From Planctomycetales bacterium (GTDB lineage Bacteria; 4484-113): a stretch of DNA of 64,000 nt. The notes beneath the pieces were generated by a model, which worked only from the letters and a program-made list of their open reading frames with translations, was not told the DNA's origin and searched no databases. The translations under genes and the position numbers were made by a program. The stretch covers positions 62,001 through 126,000 of the forward strand of contig JAUWGS010000003.1 of NCBI GenBank assembly GCA_030606285.1, read 5' to 3'. Below are positions 49,312 through 57,231 of the stretch, piece by piece. The stretch's first letter is position 1, and each line of letters begins with the position of its first letter.

Positions 49312-49858
49312 ACTTAAGTTTCAAGGGTTCGAAGTTCAAAAAGTCGGCGTGGTTGACGACGATCGCCTCTGGCGTTGCGCGGAGGCCGTCCCCCTCGTGG
49401 CTATGATACATCACGCCGTGCACAACCCGGTCGGGCAGGCCCCATTTCATGCATATCCCCGCGCCGGACACCGGGTGTCGCAGTAGCTTCCCGCATTTGC
49501 TCTTACGCCAGTTCCCATTGGGCTCGCGCTCGTACTCGAGAATCTTGCCGACATCGTGGAGCAGCGCGGTCGCGAGCAGAAGGTCACGGTCAAACTCCAT
49601 CGCGTCCTCGCCCTGCCAGTTGTCTGCAAGAGCTTCCGCGATGGCCAGAGCGGTGCGCGTCACGCGCCGCGTGTGATCCACGAAACTGACAGAGCACGGA
49701 CTGATAAGCAGCGTAAACGGCATCTCTGCAAGTTCAGCAGGCGTTCGACCGGCAATCTGCATTGCGTCAAGAAAGGCGCTTACGCATTGTTCTCGCAGGC
49801 CTTCGTCCTCGATGTCGCCGAGTTCAGGAATGGCTGCCAGTAATTCGTCTTTCATCAC
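49304..49858 (-). CDS. HD-domain phosphohydrolase inside the citrate operon
   Basis: A 184-residue protein with an HD domain: SFVDHTRRV, ALLHDVGKILEY (the HD pair) and a later VVHGVMYHSHEG His motif. It would hydrolyse a nucleotide or phosphate ester. It lies inside the operon, overlapping both neighbours (8 bases with the LeuC-like gene, 4 with the lyase gene), so it is regulated with them. It may process a cofactor, such as a CoA or nucleotide derivative; that is speculation. Confidence 0.8.
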   Translation of the reverse strand: MMKDELLAAIPELGDIEDEGLREQCVSAFLDAMQIAGRTPAELAEMPFTLLISPCSVSFVDHTRRVTRTALAIAEALADNWQGEDAMEFDRDLLLATALLHDVGKILEYEREPNGNWRKSKCGKLLRHPVSGAGICMKWGLPDRVVHGVMYHSHEGDGLRATPEAIVVNHADFLNFEPLKLKYG

Positions 49859-50640
49859 TCACCCCCCAGTTGCCTTGCCGGTGGTCCATCGTACACGGCT
49901 TTGCCCGGGTCAATGCGGCGCATCGGCTTTTCCCGCGTGACTTCTTCGAGGAAATGAGCTGTCATACCAGCCACGCGTGGGAGTATGAAGAAGAAGTTGC
50001 ACACTTCCAGCGGGAACCGCAGCTCACACAACAGGGCGGCAACAGCACCGTCAACGTTCAAGGGGAGCTTGCGTCCGCTCTGGCTGCTCAGCTCCTCGCT
50101 GATGGCTCTCGCCAGCTTCAGATAGACGCCGTCCTTGCCTGCCGCTGCGGCCAGCTCGAACAGGCGCCAGGTGCGCGGGTCCTGCGTATGGATGCGATGT
50201 CCGTATCCGAAGAGGCGCCGCTTCTCTGCGAGTGCTTGCGATACGAAACCCTTGGCGAACTCTTCGGCCGTTTGCCTGGAGGCATCGAGCTCCTCCTTTA
50301 GCTGGAGGAATGCGCGCATAGCAGGTTCAATTGCCGCGCCGTGATATTTGTTAATTGACAGGATTCCGGCTGCGAGTGCAGCGTTCAATGGCGCACCTGT
50401 TGAAGCTGAAAGCCTTGCCGCTTGAGCCGACGGAGGGGTCACGCCGTGATCGATACTGGCCAGCAGCATCGCGTCGTACAGCTTCTCCTCGGCCGGTTCA
50501 GGCAGTCGCGCATGGAAGAGAAGAAAGACGCCGCCTGCAAAGCTCACTTCACCGAGAAGTTCGTCAAGGCGGTATCCTCGCAGCCGTATCTCGTTCGGCT
50601 CTATGGACGTGATTGCGGTTTTCCAGGTCTGATCGTTCAT
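49855..50640 (-). CDS. Short citrate-synthase-family protein, citryl-CoA lyase-like
   Basis: A 261-residue protein of the citrate synthase fold. The catalytic set is complete: H100 (NKYHGAAIEPAM), H148 (FGYGHRIHTQDPR) and D197 (LPLNVDGAV), the equivalents of H274, H320 and D375. Full citrate synthases have about 370-430 residues; this length fits the Hydrogenobacter-type citryl-CoA lyase that works with a separate citryl-CoA synthetase. The next genes upstream encode a CoA ligase alpha and beta pair. It could run citryl-CoA cleavage or the reverse condensation. Confidence 0.75.
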   Translation of the reverse strand: MNDQTWKTAITSIEPNEIRLRGYRLDELLGEVSFAGGVFLLFHARLPEPAEEKLYDAMLLASIDHGVTPPSAQAARLSASTGAPLNAALAAGILSINKYHGAAIEPAMRAFLQLKEELDASRQTAEEFAKGFVSQALAEKRRLFGYGHRIHTQDPRTWRLFELAAAAGKDGVYLKLARAISEELSSQSGRKLPLNVDGAVAALLCELRFPLEVCNFFFILPRVAGMTAHFLEEVTREKPMRRIDPGKAVYDGPPARQLGGE

Positions 50641-51545
50641 TTTCCATTCAACTCCGCAAGGACTCTGGCAGTTTCGGATGGAAGGTCCTCGAATCTCTCA
50701 ACGATGACAGCTCCCGCATCGCCAAGCGCGCTGACTTTGCTCTGGTAGTCACCGCGACCGCCTTCAACGATAGCGCCAGCGTGCGAGAAGCGCGTTCCTT
50801 CTTCAGCCTGCTTGCCCCCGATGTATGCAACTAGCGGCTTGGTGAAAGCTCCCTGCATCATCATCTCGGCTACCCGTTCTTCCTGGGTAGTTCCAATCTC
50901 GCCGAACATCACGACGGCATCGGTTTCGTCATCTTCCTCAAATAGCTTGAGGATTTCGGGATGCGGCAGGCCTACAATGCTGTCTCCACCCACGTGAACG
51001 ATTGTGCTCGCGCCGATTCCGGCCTTCTTCAGATAGTACGCGATGCTCGACGTTATGCCGCCGCTTCGGCTGGACACGCCGACGCGGCCGGGCATGAAGA
51101 ATTTGCGTGCCGCCTCCGGGCTCCCGCCCATCATTCCCAACACTCCTTTGCTGGGGGAAAGGCATCCGAGCGTATTGGGCCCGAGAAAACGCGCATTGCG
51201 CTCCTGAGCGAACTTACAGAGCTTCATCACATCATGCAGTGGAACCCGGTCTGGCACGATGACGATGAACTTAACACCAGCGTCCATGGCTTCCATCGCT
51301 GCGTCTGCAGCGAAGGCCGCCGGGACGAACACCACGCTCGCATCAACCTCTCCCACCTGCTTAACAGCGCTGGCTACGGTGTCGAATACGGGCAGCCCAA
51401 GTGTTTCCTCGCCGCCGCGCCCTGGTGTGACGCCAGCGACGATGTTCGGCCCGTATCCCTGCATAAGGCGGGTTCTTACCTGGCCTTCGCGTCCGGTAAT
51501 TCCCTGCACGATAACCCGCGTGTTCTCGTTTACCAGGATGCTCAC
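50637..51545 (-). CDS. Succinyl-CoA synthetase alpha-like CoA ligase subunit
   Basis: A 302-residue subunit. RVIVQGITGREG (CoA-binding start), TPGRGGEETLGLPVFDTV, RFLGPNTLGCLSP and the phosphohistidine region RFSHAGAIVEGG match SucD. The GTG at 51545 overlaps the beta-subunit stop as GTGA and follows GAGGTG; a frame to 51569 exists. With the preceding beta subunit and the citryl-CoA-lyase-like protein it may form citryl-CoA synthetase rather than succinyl-CoA synthetase. Confidence 0.83.
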   Translation of the reverse strand: MSILVNENTRVIVQGITGREGQVRTRLMQGYGPNIVAGVTPGRGGEETLGLPVFDTVASAVKQVGEVDASVVFVPAAFAADAAMEAMDAGVKFIVIVPDRVPLHDVMKLCKFAQERNARFLGPNTLGCLSPSKGVLGMMGGSPEAARKFFMPGRVGVSSRSGGITSSIAYYLKKAGIGASTIVHVGGDSIVGLPHPEILKLFEEDDETDAVVMFGEIGTTQEERVAEMMMQGAFTKPLVAYIGGKQAEEGTRFSHAGAIVEGGRGDYQSKVSALGDAGAVIVERFEDLPSETARVLAELNGK

Positions 51546-53086
51546 CGCGCACCTCGTTTTGCGAGACACTCGTCGAACCCGGGAATCGGGAGGCTTAGTG
51601 CAATTGAGCGCATTCCGGCGTCATAACACGCCAGCTCGCACGCCAGGCACTCGGTGCAGCGATGGGCCGATTCTTCTGCGGGTTCTTTTAGCCGGGGCGT
51701 GTCGTCATCAATCTCGAGGATCTCGACATGGCAGCTCTTGATGCACGCCTTGGATTCACAGTTCCTGCAGATCGCGTGATCGAAGCTGATGGTGCCGGTG
51801 CGCACATCGAATGCGTATTCATCCATTGCGTCCTCGGTGCGCGCCGTGGGAGTGCAATCATATGGCTCGACTGGTGGATGTTCTCTGACCAATGCGTCCA
51901 GGCGCCCCGCGCAGAACGCCGCGCTGTCGTCTTTCCCGTACGCTTCAACGGGAACCGGTAGATCGGAAAGGAACTTCGAGAGTATCTCTATCGCGAGCTC
52001 CTCCTTGTTGCCGCCCAAGCGTATGACCGCGGGCACGTTGAGCGGCCATTCCCGGAAGGCCTTGACCATACCACGGGCCGAATGGAATTGCTCCTGGCTG
52101 GCAACGCCACTGCCGCTGGCGAAGTAGCCGACGATTGCTCCCTGCGCAAGGATGTGCTTAGCGGCGCGGTATACCTTGGCTGCGCTGGGGTTGCCGCTGG
52201 TATCGCAGAAGTTCTTGGCGGTGAAGCGGTGCCTGACGAGCGCGTCCATGCTCATCATGCTTCCGCCCCCGCCGGCACCGTGGAATCCCACGGGCCGGTC
52301 TCCTTCAGTGCCAAGCTCCAGGAAGTAGAAGGTCCCGCGATGATCGGTTGCCTCATATGCCGCTGCGATCTTCTCCAGATCTGTCGGTGGATGTCCTATC
52401 TCGCGCGCAATCTCGATTCGCAGCTCGGGGTGCCGGACCACAGCGTAGTCGTCGACCGAAAAGTGGCAGTCCGCAGCAAAGAGTCTCCCGTCGTCAGTCA
52501 TAACCAGCGGGTTAACTTCAAGGCTTCTCGCTTCCTCAGCGAGGAACACCTGTGCAAGTTGGACCAGGAAGCCGGCCACAGCAGAGATCTGTTTTCCCGT
52601 GATGCCGCACTCAACTGCCAGCGATCTGGCTTCGTAAGGCTTCAGGCCCGTTGCGGCATCAAAGGGACGCCTTGCGAGCTTGGCCTTGCCGTCCCGCGCC
52701 ATTTGCTCAACACCGCTGCCGCCACGGTCCGCGAGCAGGGCAAGCGGTCCCGGTATCTCGTCAGTGACTATGCAGGCTGCAAAGAATTCCGACGCTATGC
52801 GAAGTTTTTCCTCTATCAGAACAGTCTCAACAGGAAAGCCGCCGACAGCGCGCCCCAGAACGCTCGAAGCGGCATCGCTCACTTCCGCAGCGCTATCGCA
52901 GAAGTGAATCAGGCCTTTTCCCGCTCTACCGGTCACGAACGCTTGAGCCTTTAGCACAACGGGGAATCCGATGCGCTCAACTGCTGCGGCGGCTTCCACT
53001 ACGCTAGCGGCAATCTCCCCCCGGGGCACCGGGATTCCGAATTGAGCCAGTATCTCTTTGGCTTTGTGTTCCAGCAGCTTAGCCAC
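51542..53086 (-). CDS. CoA ligase beta subunit fused to a two-cluster ferredoxin domain
   Basis: A 514-residue protein. Residues 1-about 400 are a SucC-like ATP-grasp subunit (LLEHKAKEILAQFGIPVPRG, VVLKAQAFVTGRAGKGLIHF, SLEVNPLVMTDDGRLFAADC, GHPPTDLEKIAAAYEATD, GFHGAGGGGSMMSMD). Residues 434-495 form a ferredoxin-like domain with C440-x2-C443-x4-C448-x3-C452 and C477-x2-C480-x2-C483-x3-C487, room for two 4Fe-4S clusters. The fusion is unusual for this family; it suggests contact with a redox partner. A TATAAT (53107-53112) lies about 20 bases before the GTG start. Confidence 0.82.
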   Translation of the reverse strand: MAKLLEHKAKEILAQFGIPVPRGEIAASVVEAAAAVERIGFPVVLKAQAFVTGRAGKGLIHFCDSAAEVSDAASSVLGRAVGGFPVETVLIEEKLRIASEFFAACIVTDEIPGPLALLADRGGSGVEQMARDGKAKLARRPFDAATGLKPYEARSLAVECGITGKQISAVAGFLVQLAQVFLAEEARSLEVNPLVMTDDGRLFAADCHFSVDDYAVVRHPELRIEIAREIGHPPTDLEKIAAAYEATDHRGTFYFLELGTEGDRPVGFHGAGGGGSMMSMDALVRHRFTAKNFCDTSGNPSAAKVYRAAKHILAQGAIVGYFASGSGVASQEQFHSARGMVKAFREWPLNVPAVIRLGGNKEELAIEILSKFLSDLPVPVEAYGKDDSAAFCAGRLDALVREHPPVEPYDCTPTARTEDAMDEYAFDVRTGTISFDHAICRNCESKACIKSCHVEILEIDDDTPRLKEPAEESAHRCTECLACELACYDAGMRSIALSLPIPGFDECLAKRGAR

Positions 53087-53106
53087 GTTACAGCCCCCGC
53101 CGCGTG

Positions 53107-53112
53107 ATTATA
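53107..53112 (-). promoter_or_regulatory. -10 box of the citrate-arm operon
   Basis: TATAAT on the minus strand, about 20 bases before the GTG at 53086. A G-rich GGCGGGGG may serve for ribosome binding. The -35 is weak. Confidence 0.45.
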
Positions 53113-53191
53113 GCTGAGTTGGCCAGTGATGGTAACACCCGGTGTGCTGCGGACAGAACTACGGTAGAATGACTGTGTTTCGGAGAAGAAC

Positions 53192-54157
53192 ATGAGCAGA
53201 AAATTCACAACAGGTCTCATAATTTTTCTATTGTTCGTGGCCGCGCTCGTACTGCTGAGCCGGCAATTCCTTGTGGGCATGACCGGCAAGGACGGTTTCG
53301 CCGGACGTGGTGATCGTATTGCGCTCGTGTATGTCGAGGGTGCGATAACGGGCGACGCCGAGTCGGGAACGTCGTTGTTTGGCGGTTCGTACGTGTCTTC
53401 CGTAGAACTGATCGACATGCTCGAGGAAGCGCGCGAGGACGACGACATCCGCGCGGTCATTCTTCGCGTCAACTCCCCGGGCGGCAGTGCCGCGGCCAGT
53501 CACGAGATCTACGAGGAAGTCGTGAAGGTGAACGCCGAGAAACCGGTGGTTGTCAGCATGGGCGACGTGTGCGCGAGCGGGGGTTACTACATCTCATCTC
53601 CTGCCGGATATGTATTCGCAAATCCGAGCACGCTGACCGGCAGTATCGGCGTGATATGGGATAGCCTAGAATACTCCAGCCTGCTGGAAAGATACGGGAT
53701 TCGCAGCATTACGCTGAAAGCGGGCGAGTTTAAGGATATCGGCAGCATGACACGCGAGATGAAGGGAAACGAGCGCGCGATGTTACAGCGGATGCTGGAC
53801 CAGGTTCACGAGCAGTTCATAAATGCTGTTGCAGAGGGCAGGAAGATGGAAGTTGAGGATGTGCGGAAGCTGGCCACCGGGATGATCTACACCGGAGAGA
53901 ACGCGCTCGGGCTGAAGCTGGTGGACGAGCTGGGAGGTCTGGAAGCCGCGAAGGCAAAAGCCAGGGAGCTCGCCGGGCTGCCTGAAGATGCGGAAGTCGT
54001 GGCCTACAAACGCAAACGGACCGTCTTTGATATCTTCGATATGCTGAGTGCTGAGTCTGTCGGTTATCCGGGTCCGTTGCGCGGGCTGGAGCCACCATCT
54101 GCGCTCGAGACACTGGCACGAAGGCTTTTGCTACATGACATAGGCTATACAAACTAG
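53192..54157 (+). CDS. sppA: Signal peptide peptidase SppA (S49 family)
   Basis: A 321-residue inner-membrane protease. The N-terminal anchor (TGLIIFLLFVAALVLLS), VNSPGGSAAASHEIYEEV, DVCASGGYYISSPAGYVFA with the catalytic Ser, and SITLKAGEFKDIGS with the catalytic Lys fit the short SppA form. It clears signal peptides left in the membrane. TAGAAT and then GGAGAAG precede the ATG. It is divergent from the citrate-arm operon. Confidence 0.9.
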   Translation: MSRKFTTGLIIFLLFVAALVLLSRQFLVGMTGKDGFAGRGDRIALVYVEGAITGDAESGTSLFGGSYVSSVELIDMLEEAREDDDIRAVILRVNSPGGSAAASHEIYEEVVKVNAEKPVVVSMGDVCASGGYYISSPAGYVFANPSTLTGSIGVIWDSLEYSSLLERYGIRSITLKAGEFKDIGSMTREMKGNERAMLQRMLDQVHEQFINAVAEGRKMEVEDVRKLATGMIYTGENALGLKLVDELGGLEAAKAKARELAGLPEDAEVVAYKRKRTVFDIFDMLSAESVGYPGPLRGLEPPSALETLARRLLLHDIGYTN

Positions 54158-54185
54158 TGCGGACAAACGCTACGAAGAGAGCGGG

Positions 54186-55343
54186 CTATTTGGCCTCGAC
54201 AGGCATTGGGAGGTAGATGCGGATAGCCGCAAGGTCCACCAGCGCGTCGTCAACCCGCCCGGTTACGGTTGGCAACGCAGTCCACTCATCGCTTCCACGC
54301 ATCCTTCCCATAACGTAAAACCGACCCAGTAATCGGTTAAGGGCGCTTATGCTTCTAAGCTCAGGTGCATCGCCAAGAAACGGCAGGTAGCTGGGGTACA
54401 GATGCCCGAAGAAAAGCGGCGCTGTGCCTTCCCAGCTTGGATCCCGCGCGTCAACCGGTCCGACAACCATCCACTGAGTCAGCGTTCTGGCGAAGGTCAT
54501 CTCAGGACTCATCGCGTGACCGCTCGGGATTATCTGAAAGCCGCCAATCTCGCCGATGGGTGAAGTGCTTACGCATACCACACCAGGATGGTTAGCACGG
54601 AGGCGTCCGACGCCCGCGTAAATAGAGCCGCCGAATCTCCCCACTCCCGCGACCGGCTTGAGTACCTGTCCGATAACCTCAGGCTCTTTGCCAATGCGTT
54701 TCAGACTGATTAATCCACCGAAGCTGTTGTCGAACTCGATATAGTCAATGTCGGCTTTACGCGATACAGTAATAATGAGGATGTCACCTACTGCTGGCAC
54801 GTACGAGGGGAGCGCTTGCGATGGCTGCCACAAATCTTCAAAACCAGATGCTCTTTGTATAAAAAACTTGCTGCCCACAAGTGGTGTAAACGGACCGCCA
54901 AAAATGCCGGTGCCGGCAGAAATATCGGTAAATACGGACGCGCTCTCAGAGAAATAGCTTCCATAATCGGTCGGATCGAAATACAGGAATTCGGCCGGCT
55001 GAAGCGAAAATACGGTACCGCGGCCTGTCTCTGTTGAGTTACAAACTTTGATATGTATCGCGTTTACTGCCGTTGCACACACGGTGCTGTCTTCAGCCCA
55101 CGCGCTTGCAGTAAAGCCGTTGGCGTTGACTGCGCCGCACGGTGCCAGCACCTTGCCGATTATCCGAGTCTCGCCGTTTTCGCAAACCAAGATGCGCCCG
55201 CCAGGCCGATTATCGAGGCTGATTACGAGGATTTCTCCGGTAAGGACCGCACGGCTCATTGTGAAGGTTTCTCCGGCAAGGATCGTACGGCTCATTGTGA
55301 AGATAATGAGAATCGACAGCAGAAAAAGCGCGCAGCTTCTCAC
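54186..55343 (-). CDS. Exported protein with internal repeat, function unknown
   Basis: A 385-residue protein with a signal-like start (CALFLLSILIIFTMSRTILA). Two halves look alike: GEILVISLDNRPGGRILVCE with IIGKVLAPCGAV, and GDILIITVSRKADIDYIEFD with VIGQVLKPVAGV. A 36-bp tandem repeat (55235-55306) duplicates TMSR[TA][IV]L[AT]GE at its N-terminus, so the signal region is partly doubled. I do not recognise the family. It overlaps the glycosyltransferase gene by 4 bases. Confidence 0.65.
   Translation of the reverse strand: MRSCALFLLSILIIFTMSRTILAGETFTMSRAVLTGEILVISLDNRPGGRILVCENGETRIIGKVLAPCGAVNANGFTASAWAEDSTVCATAVNAIHIKVCNSTETGRGTVFSLQPAEFLYFDPTDYGSYFSESASVFTDISAGTGIFGGPFTPLVGSKFFIQRASGFEDLWQPSQALPSYVPAVGDILIITVSRKADIDYIEFDNSFGGLISLKRIGKEPEVIGQVLKPVAGVGRFGGSIYAGVGRLRANHPGVVCVSTSPIGEIGGFQIIPSGHAMSPEMTFARTLTQWMVVGPVDARDPSWEGTAPLFFGHLYPSYLPFLGDAPELRSISALNRLLGRFYVMGRMRGSDEWTALPTVTGRVDDALVDLAAIRIYLPMPVEAK
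55235..55306. repeat. 36-bp tandem duplication inside a signal-peptide region
   Basis: The unit starting ctccgg at 55235 recurs at 55271 (period 36). The copies differ at a few bases. It adds 12 residues to the exported protein at 54186-55343. Confidence 0.75.
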
Positions 55344-56059
55344 TTTTGTTCCTCCGAATAACGTTTGAACTTACTTCCTGCCCACGCGCCCAGTATCTCC
55401 CAGTACATCTTCAAGCGCGCCAGGAAGCCTCTCACGAAACCGCGCTTCTCTTCCTTCATCCTGTGTGTGAGGTCTGCCAGCTCGACGACACGAACCTTTA
55501 TGTTCTGCTCGTTCAGGTAGCGGTTCAGCGCAGTCTCCACCCCGAAGCCGACGCGCTCCCAGGCGGTAAAGCCCTTGAGGTCTTTGCGGAAACATGCACG
55601 CTGCCCACTGATGAACGGTGCGATCTTCTGCGCCATTGTCGTGACAGCTCGTCCGCCGACGAACACGCCCAGACTCGCTGTGTAGCCACTTCCGCCGGTA
55701 AGCGGCGCGAGCATACTGTGCAGGTGCGACGGCCTGAGCCCGATTAAGTCTGCGTCAATAAACATGACTATCTCGCCGGTGGCCAGCTGCAGGCCATCGC
55801 GCATTGCGAGAGCCTTGCCCAGATTCCTGGCGTGTGTTACCAGCTTCATCTGTGGCAGGACCACGCTAGGTTCCGCTTTGGCAAGAAGAGAATCCTGTGC
55901 GCGCTCGTAGGCCGATCCTGTGCCGTCGTCGCTGCCGTCGTCAACCAGGATGATCTCGCTGAATATGCCTGACTCCACGGCGGCCTGCGCAACGTCGCCG
56001 ACAGTGCCGGCCTCGTTGTACGCCGGGATAACAAGTGACACACTTGGTGTCGCGCTCAC
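55340..56059 (-). CDS. Family 2 glycosyltransferase
   Basis: A 239-residue GT2 enzyme. The fold start VSLVIPAYNEAGTVGDV, IILVDDGSDDGT, HARNLGKALAMRDGLQLATG and VMFIDADLIGL with the DxD motif are present. No membrane helices are obvious. The acceptor and donor are unknown; it may decorate an envelope sugar. It overlaps ispG by 4 bases. Confidence 0.85.
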   Translation of the reverse strand: MSATPSVSLVIPAYNEAGTVGDVAQAAVESGIFSEIILVDDGSDDGTGSAYERAQDSLLAKAEPSVVLPQMKLVTHARNLGKALAMRDGLQLATGEIVMFIDADLIGLRPSHLHSMLAPLTGGSGYTASLGVFVGGRAVTTMAQKIAPFISGQRACFRKDLKGFTAWERVGFGVETALNRYLNEQNIKVRVVELADLTHRMKEEKRGFVRGFLARLKMYWEILGAWAGSKFKRYSEEQK

Positions 56060-57177
56060 CGCTCGGCCTCCAGGGATTCAAGTTCCGAGAGGAGGGCGCT
56101 CAGGGCGCCGGCTTGATCGAGCCCCTTATCGATAACCTTGCCGCTGCGGTAGACCATGAATTTGCCGTTGACACTGATAATTCCAAGGTCGGCATGCTCC
56201 GCCTCGCCTGGGCCGTTCACCACGCACCCCATGATTGCCACACTGACGGGTTTGCTGAGAGTCATCACGCGTGTTCGGATTTCATCAGCCATCGTCGCGA
56301 CGTCAAACTCCGCCCGGGCGCAGGTTGGGCACGCGACGAGTCGCGGTGCTTCACGCAGACCCAGGCTCGCGAGTATCTCGCGGCACACGATGATTTCGTC
56401 CTCAACGTCGCCTGACAGGCTGGCTCGCACAGTGTCTCCCAGGCCTTCGGCTAGCAATATGCCTATGCCCACAGCGCTGCGTGCTGCTCCCGTAAGGCCT
56501 GGCCCGGCCTCGGTGATGCCAATATGCAGCGGCAGGTCGCTTTCAGCGGCGAACCGCCGATAGCACTCTATTGTATTGAGCACATCGCTGCTCTTCAGGG
56601 CCACGACTATGTCGCGGACGCCGAAGCCCTGCAGGATTTCCACATAGCGATGCGCGCTTTCCACCACTGCCTTTACAGGATTCTCGCGATGGAGCTGCTT
56701 CAGGTCATGGCTGATACTGGCTGCGTTGACGCCGACGCGGACGGGGATTTGCCGTCGTGCAAGCTCCTTTGCGACCGGAGCAATTCGTTCGCGGGTGCTG
56801 ATGTTCCCCGGGTTCAGGCGCACCTTGTCCGCGCCCGCCTCAATGGCGGCCAATGCCAGTTCAGGATTGAAATGAATGTCGGCGATGAGCGGGATGCTGA
56901 TGCCCGGTTTGATGGCGCGAAGCGCTTCGGCGCTGCGCTTATCGGGCACCGACACGCGCGCCAGGTCGCACCCGAGTTCTGCCATGCGGCCGATCTGGGC
57001 GACAGTAGCGTCAACATCAGTCGTCTCAGTGTTGGCCATGGACTGCAGCGCCACGGGATTGTCCCCGCCGATTAGGACCGATCCGATGGCGACCTCTCGC
57101 CTGCGCGGATGCGCGCTCGGCATTCGCGGAATAGGCTTCCTGCGGGCGAAAATCGGCTCATCTGTGGCAGAAGACAT
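56056..57177 (-). CDS. ispG: 4-hydroxy-3-methylbut-2-enyl diphosphate synthase (IspG)
   Basis: A 373-residue MEP-pathway enzyme. VLIGGDNPVALQSMANTETT, DKVRLNPGNISTRERI, VRVGVNAASISHDL, and the Fe-S cysteines in ACPTCARAEFD and IMGCVVNGPGEAEHADLGI are visible. The ATG at 57177 is 9 bases after TATAAT (57187-57192). It joins ispD, ispF and ispE, which are all in this window but not in one operon. Confidence 0.93.
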   Translation of the reverse strand: MSSATDEPIFARRKPIPRMPSAHPRRREVAIGSVLIGGDNPVALQSMANTETTDVDATVAQIGRMAELGCDLARVSVPDKRSAEALRAIKPGISIPLIADIHFNPELALAAIEAGADKVRLNPGNISTRERIAPVAKELARRQIPVRVGVNAASISHDLKQLHRENPVKAVVESAHRYVEILQGFGVRDIVVALKSSDVLNTIECYRRFAAESDLPLHIGITEAGPGLTGAARSAVGIGILLAEGLGDTVRASLSGDVEDEIIVCREILASLGLREAPRLVACPTCARAEFDVATMADEIRTRVMTLSKPVSVAIMGCVVNGPGEAEHADLGIISVNGKFMVYRSGKVIDKGLDQAGALSALLSELESLEAER

Positions 57178-57186
57178 CGCTTTGCT

Positions 57187-57192
57187 ATTATA
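57187..57192 (-). promoter_or_regulatory. -10 box of the ispG - glycosyltransferase operon
   Basis: TATAAT on the minus strand, 9 bases before the ATG at 57177. No Shine-Dalgarno sequence is seen. A leaderless transcript is likely. Confidence 0.5.
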
Positions 57193-57231
57193 GCCTAGCG
57201 CAGGCCGCTGCCGGCCACAGGGGAAGACGCT

